A model generated the notes under the pieces. That model worked only from the letters and a program-made list of their open reading frames with translations. It had not been told where the DNA came from and searched no databases. From the NCBI GenBank assembly GCA_006937955.1, contig SSNP01000007.1, forward strand, positions 4,153,180 through 4,217,179: a stretch of DNA of 64,000 bases. The letters are read 5' to 3'. Made by a program: the position numbers and the translations under genes. Numbering within the stretch: position 1 is the first letter of the stretch; every line of letters starts with the position of its first letter. The DNA comes from Pachypanchax playfairii. Lineage: Eukaryota > Chordata > Actinopteri > Cyprinodontiformes > Aplocheilidae. This document shows, piece after piece, positions 9,797 to 30,200 of this stretch.

Positions 9797-12700
9797 CTGA
9801 AGTACATGAAAATAAACATTATGTGGCACAAATTCACTAACTGCTTCTTTACAAACACCTTCATTATCAGATCAAACCTACTTCGTTAACAAACACCTAA
9901 TAAACGGTTTACTTAGTTAGTTAAAAGTATTTGTTTATTTTTGCCAATTACACTTTAAAAGTCTTAGACATTCAACATGGATTTAACATTTACTTTTTAA
10001 ATAGTGGATTCACCTTTTTTAACTGGTATGGAAGTTAGAACATCCACCTCTTACAAATGCCCCGTTATGACTGCGAACTTGTTTTTAAATGCGTTTCTGA
10101 CGGTTTTAAATGTGATTTATTTATTTTTATTATTTATATATTTATCCAACTCGCTCTTTATCTTGTAAGAAATGCCGCAAACATTGTGGTTCTTGAACCG
10201 TTTACCATAGAAGCTAACGAAGTCACTCTTTTTGTCCATCACACGGATTCATTATTGTTTCTAAACAGTTTCTGCTACGTCGCAACAAACACGCTTTACG
10301 ACTTCATGTGTTTTTCCCACACATGACCGGAATATCATGACTTTTTGTATCATGAGATAAAAATTCCATGTATGAAACAAACCTCGAACACAAGCCAGCA
10401 GGTGGAACAACAGCAGTAGCCAAATTAAACCAGCCCTTTCTTCTTCGTCCCTTTGTCGCTGTGCTTCTTCTTCGCTGGTTACAACCTACGGTAGTGGAGG
10501 CAACACTGCCACCTATAATGCCGGAGTCCTCTAAAATTCATACTACGCAGCTGTTTTTAGCGTTTAGTTTCCAAATAACTCTCTTATTGCTAGCAAAATG
10601 TAATGATTTGCCATTTTATCTCTCTGACAGATAACCTGTTTCCTCCAGATTCTTAATTGTTTCCAGTCTGTCTGTAAAGTACTTCTGTTCTCCAGCAGGC
10701 AGCAACCAAAATGAACTAAAGACTGACAAAACCCCAGAAAAAGAGTGATGATACCCTCCATCACGCATGGCTGGAGGAAGATAAAATAAACCAAAGTGAC
10801 TTGGAAGGCTTTATTATCTGTAATTATTGCAAATTCATTGATATCAACCTCCTGATCTCAAATAATAAAATTAAACAAACAAGATGAACAATTAACCATT
10901 AACCCACATTTTCTGTGACCATAGCAAGTTTTATTTATTTGTTAATTTGGTCCTGATTTCCACAGATTTAAATGAGTTAATTCGAAGTATGAACTAATCT
11001 AAAATTTCCATAAAATTTGAAAATATTCCATTTGATCAAAAACTGATGACAGATCTTTGATGAAAGCATGCACAGAATGTAAAGAATGCAACAAGTTGAA
11101 TAAAGTTAAAAAAAATCAACAGTTTGTTTATCACACAGATTTCCGACAGGGGTCACTCTCTCCCAAACAATAAAGCAACAGTTCTTACTGGCTGGTTCAT
11201 GTCATCATCAGCTCTGCACAGTTGCACATGCATATTCTCAAATGCACAAGGTAAAGGTTTAAAAAAAGTAAAGTAGAGGGTTTATTTTTGATTTATAGAG
11301 CAAAAGAATGAAACACTCTCTTCTTTTCCTTCCCATATCCGTTCATTCTCTGCATCTTATCCATCCCACCATCTCCTTCAGCCCCCTCAACTTCCTTGTA
11401 GATCCCAAATACTTCCCAGCTGGCTTATTGTGAAACATCCTTGAATCTTCAGATGCACATATCCCAGTGTGCAGAGCACTCAATGTTCCTCAGGCGGCCA
11501 TCTCAACCTGCCAGTTTCAACATCAGCAGCCAGAGCTTGAAACTGCTCAGAGGGCTGGTGCAACCTCCTGCTAGTTTCCCTGAGGCATTCAGCAGGATTC
11601 GTTCAAGGAAAAAGTGGAACATTTGAGATAAAAAAGATACTCAGATTTCTAGAACTCTGAAGAGTGTCTGACATTCTGTATGTGTTTGTTCTTTTCTGTT
11701 GAAAGCGACAGTTTTCCCAGGATTCCTCCTCACATATTCCCTTACTGCCTCTCACACACAGTAAACACTGGCCAACCAGAAGCTAACTCATAAACAGATC
11801 AGGCTACAAGACATGATGTTTATTCCTCAGTGTGGAAAGGGCTGCTACTCTTTCTGCTGTTGCTGGATGTATATATTTAGGTGTTGAGGGCACTTTAACT
11901 TCAGTTTGACTCTCTGGGTTTGTTGTCAACAGTTACTTTCCATTACCAAATACAACAGTCTAGTTAAACTAAGGAAATTGTCAAGATTTCTTTACTTTCT
12001 TGCAATAAAACAGTAATCTAAAACACAGTGACATCATACACTCATTTCATATAAACTTCTAAATTGGACTTTAAATGTTGGTGTTTTTTGGGGGGTCAAG
12101 TGGACATCAAAGCTGCTGATACCACAGAAGCAGATCTAAGAGAAGGCTATCATTCTACCAATACATCAAAAATGTGCAATGGAGTCTATTGCTTTCAAAC
12201 TTGTGCTGCTTTTATAGAGATTAATAGCAAAAATTTGACATAAAAACCCATGTAATTCAGATTGATTGTCTGCAGAATTACACAAGAATTAAAACATGAC
12301 TTTAGTTCTTCTGTTAGTGGCAATGGAGCAGAGCCTGCCAGGTTAGGGCCATTCATCTACATTAAAATGTCATGAATAGACTACAAAGGATAAAAAGACA
12401 GATTCACGGTGAAGATCCAGGGTGACAAGATAGAATCAGGCTGCATCCTTGAATGGCAGACGTCTGCACACACAGATGCTGCTCACTTTCGTCATTCTCC
12501 TTTGAAAATGCCAAGTTTGGACTGTGCATCAGCTGCAGGTAAAACTATAACCATTTAAGCTCTTTATTTTACATATCTGTGTTTTTACAGAAGCACTTGA
12601 GACTACAAGGTGTTTCTCCTGTGCAGGATGGTTATCGTTTTTTACAGTCCCAACCAAATTAAATAATTGTGAACATTCTCTCCTTCCCACAGATGCATGA

Positions 12701-14330
12701 GAACACATGTTCCTCTGATTCTTGAGAACATATCACTGCATGCTAACGCGAGTGTGCCTACAGGGGTGAACCTGACATTAAGCATGGGTAAATTTGTTTC
12801 ATTTGGAGCATAAAGAGGCTTCTTAAACCCATTAAGTAGTTCCTCTGGGGGGCAGTTATAGATGTGAACTTGTACAGCTTGAGCAGGAACCCAGTGAGGG
12901 GAGGAGATGGCTATCTGTGGCCACAGGGTACGTTGGGGGGGTGTCTTTCATCGACAATGTGCTGAAATTGGGTCTGTCTGTGAGGTAGCTGGAGGAGATT
13001 CTTGAGACAGTTCTTTCATGTATTCTTTGTGTGTGTGTGTGGTTGATCGTGTGATTAGAGACAGTCACCATTCAGCCTCTGCGCGCATATTAACTCACAT
13101 CTGGATATACTTTCTTCCCAAAACAGCTACACCTACATACAGTCTGGTGTTCCATGGCTTGAATAAAGAGCCACATCTGCCCACACACCTGCTGGGGACT
13201 TTTTACCTACAGATTCTTGTTGTATTTGTTTGGCTGCTGTGTGTAACAGTCTCAACATCAAATGATGCAGCGTGTGTGTGGGTTTCATGCTGACGATTAG
13301 TGGACATATCCATAAAGCTTTTACTGCCTGGTTAAGGTGAGAGCTTGTCTCGGAGTTTAATGCTGTACAGGTGGAGTCCTTGCATCTCCTCTTTAAAGAG
13401 CAACTTAACTCATCATTGTCAGAAATCCCCAGAAAAACGATGCGTTAAGGTTTTAGATCAAGGTATGAGGTCCAAAAAAGGGGGGTCAAGCGGTTCTAAT
13501 GCAGACCAGGCTCGAGTCAAAGTAACACACAGCGTCAGTCTGTTAACTTGTGCTCCAGGGTATACGTCTTGTCAGTGTGTTCCTGTCAGTTACACTCAGT
13601 GGGTCTGATACAGCAGCGTCAATCAGATAAGAGCAGCTTTTCTCTCTGAGAGGATGCTGGTGAGTTTTTTACAGGCTTGTGGCATGAAAAAGTAACACAC
13701 AAGTACAACTAATGTTTTTTGGAGCGTTTTCATTTATACGCACAAGTTGTAAACCCAGATTATTTATTCAACACTAAACAAAACTAAGTGTGAGTATTTG
13801 TGTATATGTGTGTATGGTTTGCCTTTAATGTTTTTACTTATGATCTATTGGAAGTTTGATTGTAAAGAAATGAATGGCTTTCCATCCCGAGTAGCTTGTG
13901 CTGTTTATATTAGCTGGCATCAGCAGAAAAGAAGAGAAAGTTGTAAAAGTGGGTAAAATGATAAAGAGTAGATAACAGGCTGATGAATAACTTCCTTAAT
14001 GTTGAAGCTTATAAAAAATTCCTGCACTTTTGCCCCTTTACACTTTTCTCAGTTTTACATGTAGCTTCTTTTTCGATGCTGCAAAATGAAACAGTTGTTT
14101 AGCGCTAGTGCTGCACAGTAAGATGGTTGTAAGTTACCTTGACTTGATTGGACCTGGATGTGACTTGGGGTGCGAGCGGGGATAGTTGTGGTCCTGTAAT
14201 GGACCGGTGACCCCTCCAGGGGGAAACCCACCTCTCCTAATGACTGCTGCTGACAGGCACCAGCTCTCTGTGACCCTGCAGGAATGGAAACTGGATTTAT
14301 GCTTTCTTTGTAATTCTGACAATGTTTTTT
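9797..14330. other. Gene-poor stretch upstream of fkbpl
   Basis: The first part must contain the fkbpl promoter and probably a noncoding leader exon, perhaps the moderately GC-rich stretch near 10380-10520. Beyond this there are only short frames with no recognised protein family, and no complete mobile element was identified. Confidence 0.4.
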
Positions 14331-14332
14331 CA

Positions 14333-14391
14333 TGTTTGTTTGTTTGTTTGTTTGTTTGTTTGTTTGTTTGTTTGTTTATTTATTTATTTAT

Positions 14392-14444
<53 letters not shown>

Positions 14445-14456
14445 GTGTGTGTGTGT
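14333..14456. repeat. Compound microsatellite (TTTG)n-(TTTA)n-(TTAG)n-(GT)n
   Basis: A run of TTTG units passes into TTTA, then about 13 TTAG units, then a short GT run. The stepwise unit change is typical of interrupted microsatellite evolution. It also explains the LFVCLFVC-type artefact frame across it. Confidence 0.95.
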
Positions 14457-16072
14457 AGTTTTACACGATAAATCAATAGAATTATTTAAATAAAACAAAT
14501 TAGGTGGTTTTGTTGAACCTCACTCTAATCTTTATCTTTATCCACTTTTATGCACTATAGAAATTTTTAGAAAAGAAAAGTGTTTTGAAAACTGTTACTG
14601 TAAGTCTTGAACAAAATGTAAAAAAAAAAAAGCACCACTCTTGTATCGAAATTCCGAATGTGGAGTCGTTTTTTTAGTAATGAAGCAGAAATGTCATAAT
14701 GAGCACTTTCCCAGAAAACACAGTTTGAATTTCAGCATTTACAGAGCCTCTTGTGTTCTGAAGAAAGAAACAGGGCAGTATGAGGAGTGGGTAGATCAGA
14801 ACAGGCAGCCCACCCATCGTAGTCAACATGCGGTGGGCAGATGTATGGCAGCTCTCTCAGAGAACAAAAGGTTGATCTTAAATAGGAGCCAGCTGATCTT
14901 GGCTTTTTCTCTTCAGAACTGCTGGTCTCGTTGTCTGCTCCTCCATCTTTCGCTCATCTTTGTAGGCCGCAATCCCTAATCCTCTCACATCGTTGACCTA
15001 TGACCTGGTGGCCATACTTTTTCACATCTACACTCATCTCTCTTTTGTTCTGCTTTGGCAGGGCGTACGTGTGGCAGATCTCCGGGGTGCAGGTAAAGTA
15101 TAAATCCACAGCAGCTCTGACATCTCACAGTCTCTGGTTCCCATTTGGGCGGATGCCCTGCAATCAGTCACTCTTGCTCTTCAGCCTTCTCTTCTTCATT
15201 GTTCTCATTCTGGAGACGTCGCCAAAAAAACCTTGAGAAATTTTTTTGCAAAAAAAAAAAATGAATATCATGTGTTTTGCAAACATCCCTGTCCAAACCA
15301 GTTTATATAAAGTCAGATCGACTCTACTTTGTATTTTATTATACCTTGTACCGCAACAGTGTTAAACTGACATACATATTTAGAGATAACATGAGGCAAC
15401 TCAGTGAGAATTGTTGCTGACAGCTTTTAGCGGGGCACCAAGGGGAACAAGTTCTCTCTCCGTTCTTTCATCTCAAAGCATATCAACTTGATCAGCAAAG
15501 CCACTCAGTGTGGACATGTGTTTCTCTGTGCTATCAGCATGCTACAAGGCACAAACGCACACTGAACAGGGATGGAAGCATGTGTTTTAAATCACTCACA
15601 GAAAGAACTACTGATAAGACGGTCTTTGGGATTAACAGACCCTTAATTTGATGCTCATGAAACATCATTTAGATGCTGATGCATTCGGCCATTTCTACTG
15701 AAAGTTTACCATGATCAAAGAAAGCTGGTTGTAGTAGTTTACACATCATTTCAGAGGTAATACTATCATCCATACATTTTATATGTTGTATTTCTAAAAT
15801 TATTACCGAACATTCAAACTCATACAGAAGAAACAAACAGGGATAAAATCCAAATGTTTTACAAAAGAGTGAGAAGCAAAATGAAACGGACCACCAAAGA
15901 GACTTTAGAAACAGACTTTCAAGCTTTGAAAGATTCATGTATGATGAGCAACAAGAGAGGTCAGACATTCATCAGGAGGCTCAGATCGGCATGTATGAGT
16001 GCAGCGACATAGACGTTTAACAAGTGCTGAGTGGATGTTCACCCCAGGAAATACTGTAAAAAGCTATCTTTT
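14457..16072. other. Gene-poor stretch between two microsatellites
   Basis: About 1.6 kb without a recognised exon or mobile element. The 14760-15010 part is richer in non-repetitive GC-balanced sequence and could be a conserved noncoding block, but that cannot be shown from one sequence. Confidence 0.4.
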
Positions 16073-16138
16073 AGAATAGAATAGAATAGAATAGAATAGA
16101 ATAGAATAGAATAGAATAGAATAGAATAGAATAGAATA
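16073..16138. repeat. (AATAG)n microsatellite
   Basis: About 13 copies of AGAAT/AATAG. It abuts the 3' tail of the minus-strand LINE-like repeat that follows, as microsatellites often grow from LINE tails. Confidence 0.9.
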
Positions 16139-16700
16139 ATCCTTTAATCGTCCCACAAAGAGAAATTTGGTCATAACAGCAGCAGCAGACATACAACACA
16201 GATATACAAACCGAACAGGACACAGAACCACACACACTGTTTACAAAGAAAAAAGTATCTACAACATGTACCATAGTTATAAAACAGAATACTGTACCAT
16301 TCTTAAAGTAGTTCGGATATGTAGAAAATGTCAATTGAAGTAAACGTGTAGCTTCCAGTAAGTTATTATGTACAGTCTGTTGAAAATAAATGTGCAAGTT
16401 ACAGCAGTATTGGTGATGGGTTAGGTCTGATGTAAACCTTTGTTTGTTGGGAGCAGTTCTGATTGTACAGTCTGACAGCTGCAGGGAGGAAGGACCTGCA
16501 GAAATGCTCCTTCATGCATCTATAGGGTGCAGCAGTCTTTCACTGAAGGAACTCTGCAGTTCAGTAACATTTGCGTGCATGGGGTGGGAGACTCTGTCTA
16601 TCAGAGGTGTTATTTTGGCCAGAGCCCTTCTGTCCCCCACACCCTGGATCCAGGGTTCTGTACAGGGTGAGAGAGAGCAGGTGCCCTACTCCAAGAGTCA
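16139..16700 (-). mobile_element. 3' part of a non-LTR retrotransposon (L2/Rex-like), degraded
   Basis: Reading the minus strand, the right-hand part (16470-16690) looks like a decayed LINE-derived segment often seen in fish (plus-strand CAGCTGCAGGGAGGAAGGACC, GGGGTGGGAGACTCTG, TTTTGGCCAGAGCCCTTCTGT). It ends at a tail of the TTTCTCTTTGTGGGACGATT type next to the (AATAG)n array, comparable to the TTTCCCTTC..GGGATTAATAAAG tails of other copies here. It is non-coding because of many stops. The family name is a judgement from pattern memory. Confidence 0.5.
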
Positions 16701-16745
16701 TGGTACAACCTGAACCATTAAAAGACCACACAGAGACAAAAACCA

Positions 16746-16935
16746 TTCACTTCCATCTACGGTCGATTTAGAGTCACCACTTGAACTAACTGGTAATATG
16801 TTCGGTCTGTGAAGGAAACTGGAGTAGCATACACGAGTAGAACATGTGTGCAGAAGGATGCCAGCAGGGAGTTGAACCTGTGACCTTCTTGTCGCAAAGC
16901 AACAATGCAAACCAACTACTCCACCATACAGTCTT
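16746..16935 (-). mobile_element. tRNA-derived SINE
   Basis: On the minus strand a Pol III A-box-like word (GGTGGAGTAGTTGG) and B box (GGTTCAACTCC) lie about 45 bases apart. They sit in the context GGTTTGCATTGTTGCTTTGCGACAAGAAGGTCACAGG, followed by the body words TTCTGCACACATGTTCT and GGTGACTCTAAATCG. This is the layout of a common teleost tRNA-derived SINE. It sits directly beside the LINE fragment on its left. Confidence 0.6.
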
Positions 16936-25199
<8,264 letters not shown>

Positions 25200-25898
25200 A
25201 TTCTTATCTGTATAGTTGGATTCTTCACGACGAGGCGGTCTCATCGGCAGCATCATCACACCTCACACACGTGCGTCCTTTTTAATATCCTCCTTGTCAA
25301 ACCCTGTAACCTCTGTTTCCATCCAATGAGCAAAGGGAGCTGTCCGCGGCGCGCCCACCCTCATCTCTTTCTCTCTCATCGTCTCTCCCTCCAACCCAGA
25401 CTCGTTCCACCGTGCGTTAATAAAGGAGAGGTCCGGCGCCTCCATCCGTCCCAGTGAAGAGACTCACGTCAGCAGACAGGACAGCGAGCAGTTGATCTTC
25501 ATAACGTTTGTCTCCAGCTCTGATTCGGACCCCTTTCATCGGCCCTTGAGCAAAGCAACAAAAAGGAACAACAAAAACAAACAAATAAACAAAACAAAGG
25601 ATAAGCGCCCTGGGAGGTGGGAGTAAAGCTTGTTGTTCGACTCATCAGGTAAGCCTCCGGTTGGCAGCCAGAAGTTCTCGGAGTTGGGGGGGTGGGAGGG
25701 GGGTGGGAGTCTTGTGCGCACATGGCACAGAAAATGCGCTTGTCGCTCCACTGACAGCCGCGCGACATGGAGTCACACACTGGATCATGAGGCCTGAAAC
25801 AGCTGTATTGGTGCATAACTTCCAAAAACTTACAAGCTATTTCTGCTGAATTCAGGATTTATCATTTTTTTTCGGTGGCAAGAAGAAGGAATTCAGCT
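25200..25898 (+). promoter_or_regulatory. Probable wnt2b promoter and 5' UTR
   Basis: CpG and GC content rise at about 25220-25500 (for example CTGTCCGCGGCGCGCCCACC) immediately before the signal-peptide exon. TTAATAAAGG near 25420 could act as a weak TATA-like element. A single exon running through to the ATG at 25899 is possible. The transcription start was not determined. Confidence 0.45.
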
Positions 25899-26893
25899 AT
25901 GCTGGGTTTAAACAGGACTCTCAGCCTCCGGCCTGCTCGGATTCAGCCGGGAGTCGGACTCACATCCAGAACTTCTTCCTGTCAGAACCAGAGTGCCAGT
26001 TCGAGGATTTATTGTGCGTGTGTGTTGCTGCTACTGCTCATCACGCCTCGGGTGGACTCTTCATGGTGGTAAGTGGGCATCCATCACGCGCACACACTCT
26101 CTCTCTCTCTCACACACACACAAGCGCGCGCGCTCCGAATGATTAATCAGAGCTGCATGTTGATTTAAAACGCACTTAACAAATGCACGCGTAAAAATTG
26201 TATTTATTAACAATGTCATCCGTCTGTGAAGACAAACTAAAACAAAAGTCTGTTAAAGAAGGACTGAACTCCTGAACTGCGTTTGGTCTTTCATTAGAAA
26301 ATAATAGATTATTTCAAATACCGAGACATTTACAATGAAATGGTTTATAAAAAAAGAAAGAAAAAAAAAAACAGTCATCCTAATGGCTAATTAATCAATT
26401 TCTGGCACACCAGGTTATGCTAAAAGATTCAGAATTTCATAGCTGTTTAATTAATTATCCATTTTACAACAACATTTTATGTTAATGGCAAGGAGCCACC
26501 CAGTGTGTTTTTCTGTCATAATTTTATTTAATTCTTTATGACCTGCACCCAAACTATGAGAGCCAAAAAACACGGTGGGGGCAAAGAAACACCTAAATTA
26601 TGAGTTTGTGAATGAGATTCGAGCGTCTTTACGATTTTTGCATCAAAAGTGCGTTTTCATCGTGTCAGTTTGTTGGCTTGCCATGCTGAGCAATAATAAT
26701 ACCTGCGCCACGATGAATGGAATTTATCTCAGCGTCGTTGGCTGAACGTACAAGTTCATCTCAGCTGGAGCCTGAATTGGACAAGGCAGAGCGGTTATTA
26801 ATTCACCAGGTCTAACCACATCTCTCTCTCTTTCACTCACACACACATTCAAATGATCATCTAACTGGCCGCTCAGTTACATAAGTTGAAATG

Positions 26894-26945
<52 letters not shown>

Positions 26946-27217
26946 TTGTATTTCTGACCTCCTGGGGACCAGTTTCCTGACTTTTACTATCTTTCTGGGG
27001 TCCGAGGGTTCTTGTGGGGACCGAAGCCTGGTCCCCATGAGGGGGACTCCCCTTTTTAGGGTTAGGGGTTAGGTTTATAGGTATGGTGTGAATAGAGTTT
27101 TAGTTAGTCTTAGGGTTAGTTATAGATCAGTAATGGTTAAGGTTAGTAAAAGGGTTTGGGTTAGGTATAAATCTAGTTACTAAAATCAATGGAAGTCAAT
27201 GGACGGTCCCCATAAGG

Positions 27218-27248
<31 letters not shown>

Positions 27249-30200
27249 GGAGGGTGAGTGTGACTGAATGTCTGATAGTTTGTGTAGATTAAAAGCAGCC
27301 ATGGGGAGTTGTTGGGGAGTGTATGCTGAAGCTGTGACGGACATTTACTGGCTTTAATTATAATTTAGTGAACAGGGTGTATCCTCACTGTTTCTGTGGT
27401 TTTGTGGGTTTTAACAGGTGGGGAGCTGCAAGGATGGTTGAACAAATGATTGTAGGATGTTACAGCTATTAAAAAAAAACTTTTAAAACACATTCTTTAT
27501 TTAAACCCATTGAATTACTCAGACATTTAAAAAACATTTCTGTGAAATAATCAAAAACAAGAAGAAGAAGTAACTTCTTGACTGTTGATCATTTTTGTTC
27601 ATCTTTTTTACTGTATATTTTAATAATTATTAGGTTATTAGGAAACACTATTCTTGCTGTGATAACTTGAAAATATTATATTGTCACATGTTTTGGCTGC
27701 AGAATCACGAAACAGAAAATAGCTGTGTCCCTATTTGTTTCTTATGTGTGATCCTCAGTCCTCAGAAGGATTTTACTACATGTTATTTTAGACCTGAGAA
27801 TAATGATTTACTGGCCACAAGTCCTCTGTTTTCTCCCTGAATGTCAGAGAGAAAAAATTAAGTGTGAATTGGTGCTCTCGCGTTTTCCTTTGATGCGCAT
27901 ACCACTCTTTTTTTCCCCCTCTTCTCTTTAATCCCACTCTGGGGAGTCTCCGGTGTCCATCCTCTCACTCAGCCATATATAAAACGACCACATAGCTACA
28001 CACTCTGTGGCCTCCCCTCTCTGAAAGCCCTGCAGCCATCAGACTGCAGGAGGTACCGGCTCCACAAAGGATACTTAAAAGTCTATTTTATTAGAAACTT
28101 TGAAAGCATTTAGGCACAAAACAGAAAAGACTAAAGTGAGTAAATGGGGTCTAAGTTTGACAGGGTTATTGGAGGCCCCAGACTTTGAGCTCTGATTTGT
28201 GACATGATTTTTTACTATCCCGCTGGGAAACATTTAAACACACGTACACATGCAGGTCTTGTGGGGAGAGGTTAAGTGCTTATTTATTTGGAGAGTAGAG
28301 TAAATGGTTTTCACTCCCCTCCAACTTGCAAACCTTAAACTGTTAAGTGTAGTGAACTCTGACTCACGGAGGACTTTTACTGTAGCTCTTCTTCATGCCA
28401 CTCACCACTTTGTCTCTACTTAAGTAAACACATTCAGCGGCACCTATGTGTAGTAGTCAATTGCATTAAACCACCAATCACTGCTGTCTCTTGTCCACTG
28501 CATGGGAAATCTTCCATATGGCACTGAAGAGTTTAAAAGACACTCAATCTGTCTGTGTTTCTGACACCCACTCAGGTACATTGGTGCTTTAGGAGCGCGA
28601 GTAATCTGTGACAACATCCCCGGTCTGGTGAATAAACAACGGCAGCTCTGCCAGCGCCACCCAGACATCATGCAGGCCATAGGAGAAGGTACCAAGGAGT
28701 GGATCAGAGAGTGCCAGCACCAGTTCAGACACCATCGATGGAACTGCAGCACACTGGAACGCGACCACACTGTCTTTGGACGCGTCCTGCTCCGAAGTAA
28801 GTTTGAAACCAGATATGTCTGTTAAATAACTGACTGTGCAGCCACAGAGAATAGAAAGTAAACACAAACCTGAGGTCTATTTGTTAATTATCTTTCTTTA
28901 TCCCAGTCTTTTGTGTTCACTTTTAATGTTGTCTCTATTCATCTCCTCTCTTCCTGTTAAGTATTTTTTTCTCTCATCTTCCACATTCTTTGGTCCACCA
29001 TGTTTAAAATCACAAATGGACAGCTATAATACTTCAGGGTTTGTCAGTAAACAGTCAGGCATCAGGAAGTGGACTAGACATAATTTTGTTTTACCACTCT
29101 CTCCAAAACCAGATAACAGTCAAAAATATGTACACACCTACCTGAATATCCATACGCATGTTCTTGACAAATTTCCCAGATGCAGAATTTTTCATCCTGA
29201 CATATTTTTGGAAGTGAGACCACGATCTCCGTACTGAATACCTTAATGCGAGCAGCAATCATCTGTACACTGCTTTTGACGTAGATTCACAACAAAATCT
29301 AAGGAATTACATTATTTACAGGTTCGTACTAATAGAATTGCCAACAGCAATATTATTCAAATTAAAACTACAGTAAAAAACTAAAACAAACAAAAAACAT
29401 TACTTTACTGGCCAGTAAACTAATAAATTTGCAGTGATGGGCTTTTGGTGCAAAGTGTAGTGTAGTGTAGAATTGTTGAATAGAATAACATCAATAACAA
29501 ACATCCACATTAACTATGAAGCAACTTTGGACCAAGTGTTCCATTATTTGTGGCAGAAATCTGCCATCTCAGCATTTATGACTTAAAAAGTAAAGATGTC
29601 GCGGCGAAGGGGAACCAGGACCAAGTCAGACACAAATGATCATTGTCCTTACCAAAGTTAGGTGATACAATACCAACTGAAAGTGTACCAGATGTCCCTA
29701 CTGGTACCATCACATAAAACAATAAGCTAGTATATAACATAACAACAGTAATCCTTTAAAATTATGGCTGTGGGATGAAATCGTCAACCCAGAAGGAGCA
29801 GTGTCCCCTATGGTGGACTATGAGTTTGGAGAGAAATGAACATGGAAAGAAATACTCTGACCTGTCGATACGGGAGGTTCCAGAGAATGTAAAACAACCC
29901 CTCACCGCTCTGACTATATGCATGAAGAGGTGGAGAAAGACAAACTCAGGAGAATAAACAAGGTTTTCTCTACTGTACCATCCCAAGTGTCCTCTCAGGG
30001 ACAAAGAAATACCTTGACAACAGACCAACTTAAAGCAGAGACGCAACAATACTGGATAAGCATATATGAGAAGGATGCATCCTAAAACGGCCCCTAAAAT
30101 GAGCCACACTTAAAGGCTTATGAAGCTGACTGCTTTCCATGAATCTCTGGTGAAATAAATGAACCAGCTATTAAAAAATGGGACCCATCCAGAGTGGCTG

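Noticed and set aside
5352..12767. Shared 15-mer TGTGCCTACAGGGGT at 5352-5366 and 12753-12767
   Set aside because: The flanks do not match on either side, so it is probably chance or a tiny repeat scrap.
25263..25825. Minus-strand frames over the wnt2b 5' region
   Set aside because: No family resemblance; they arise from GC-rich 5' flank sequence.
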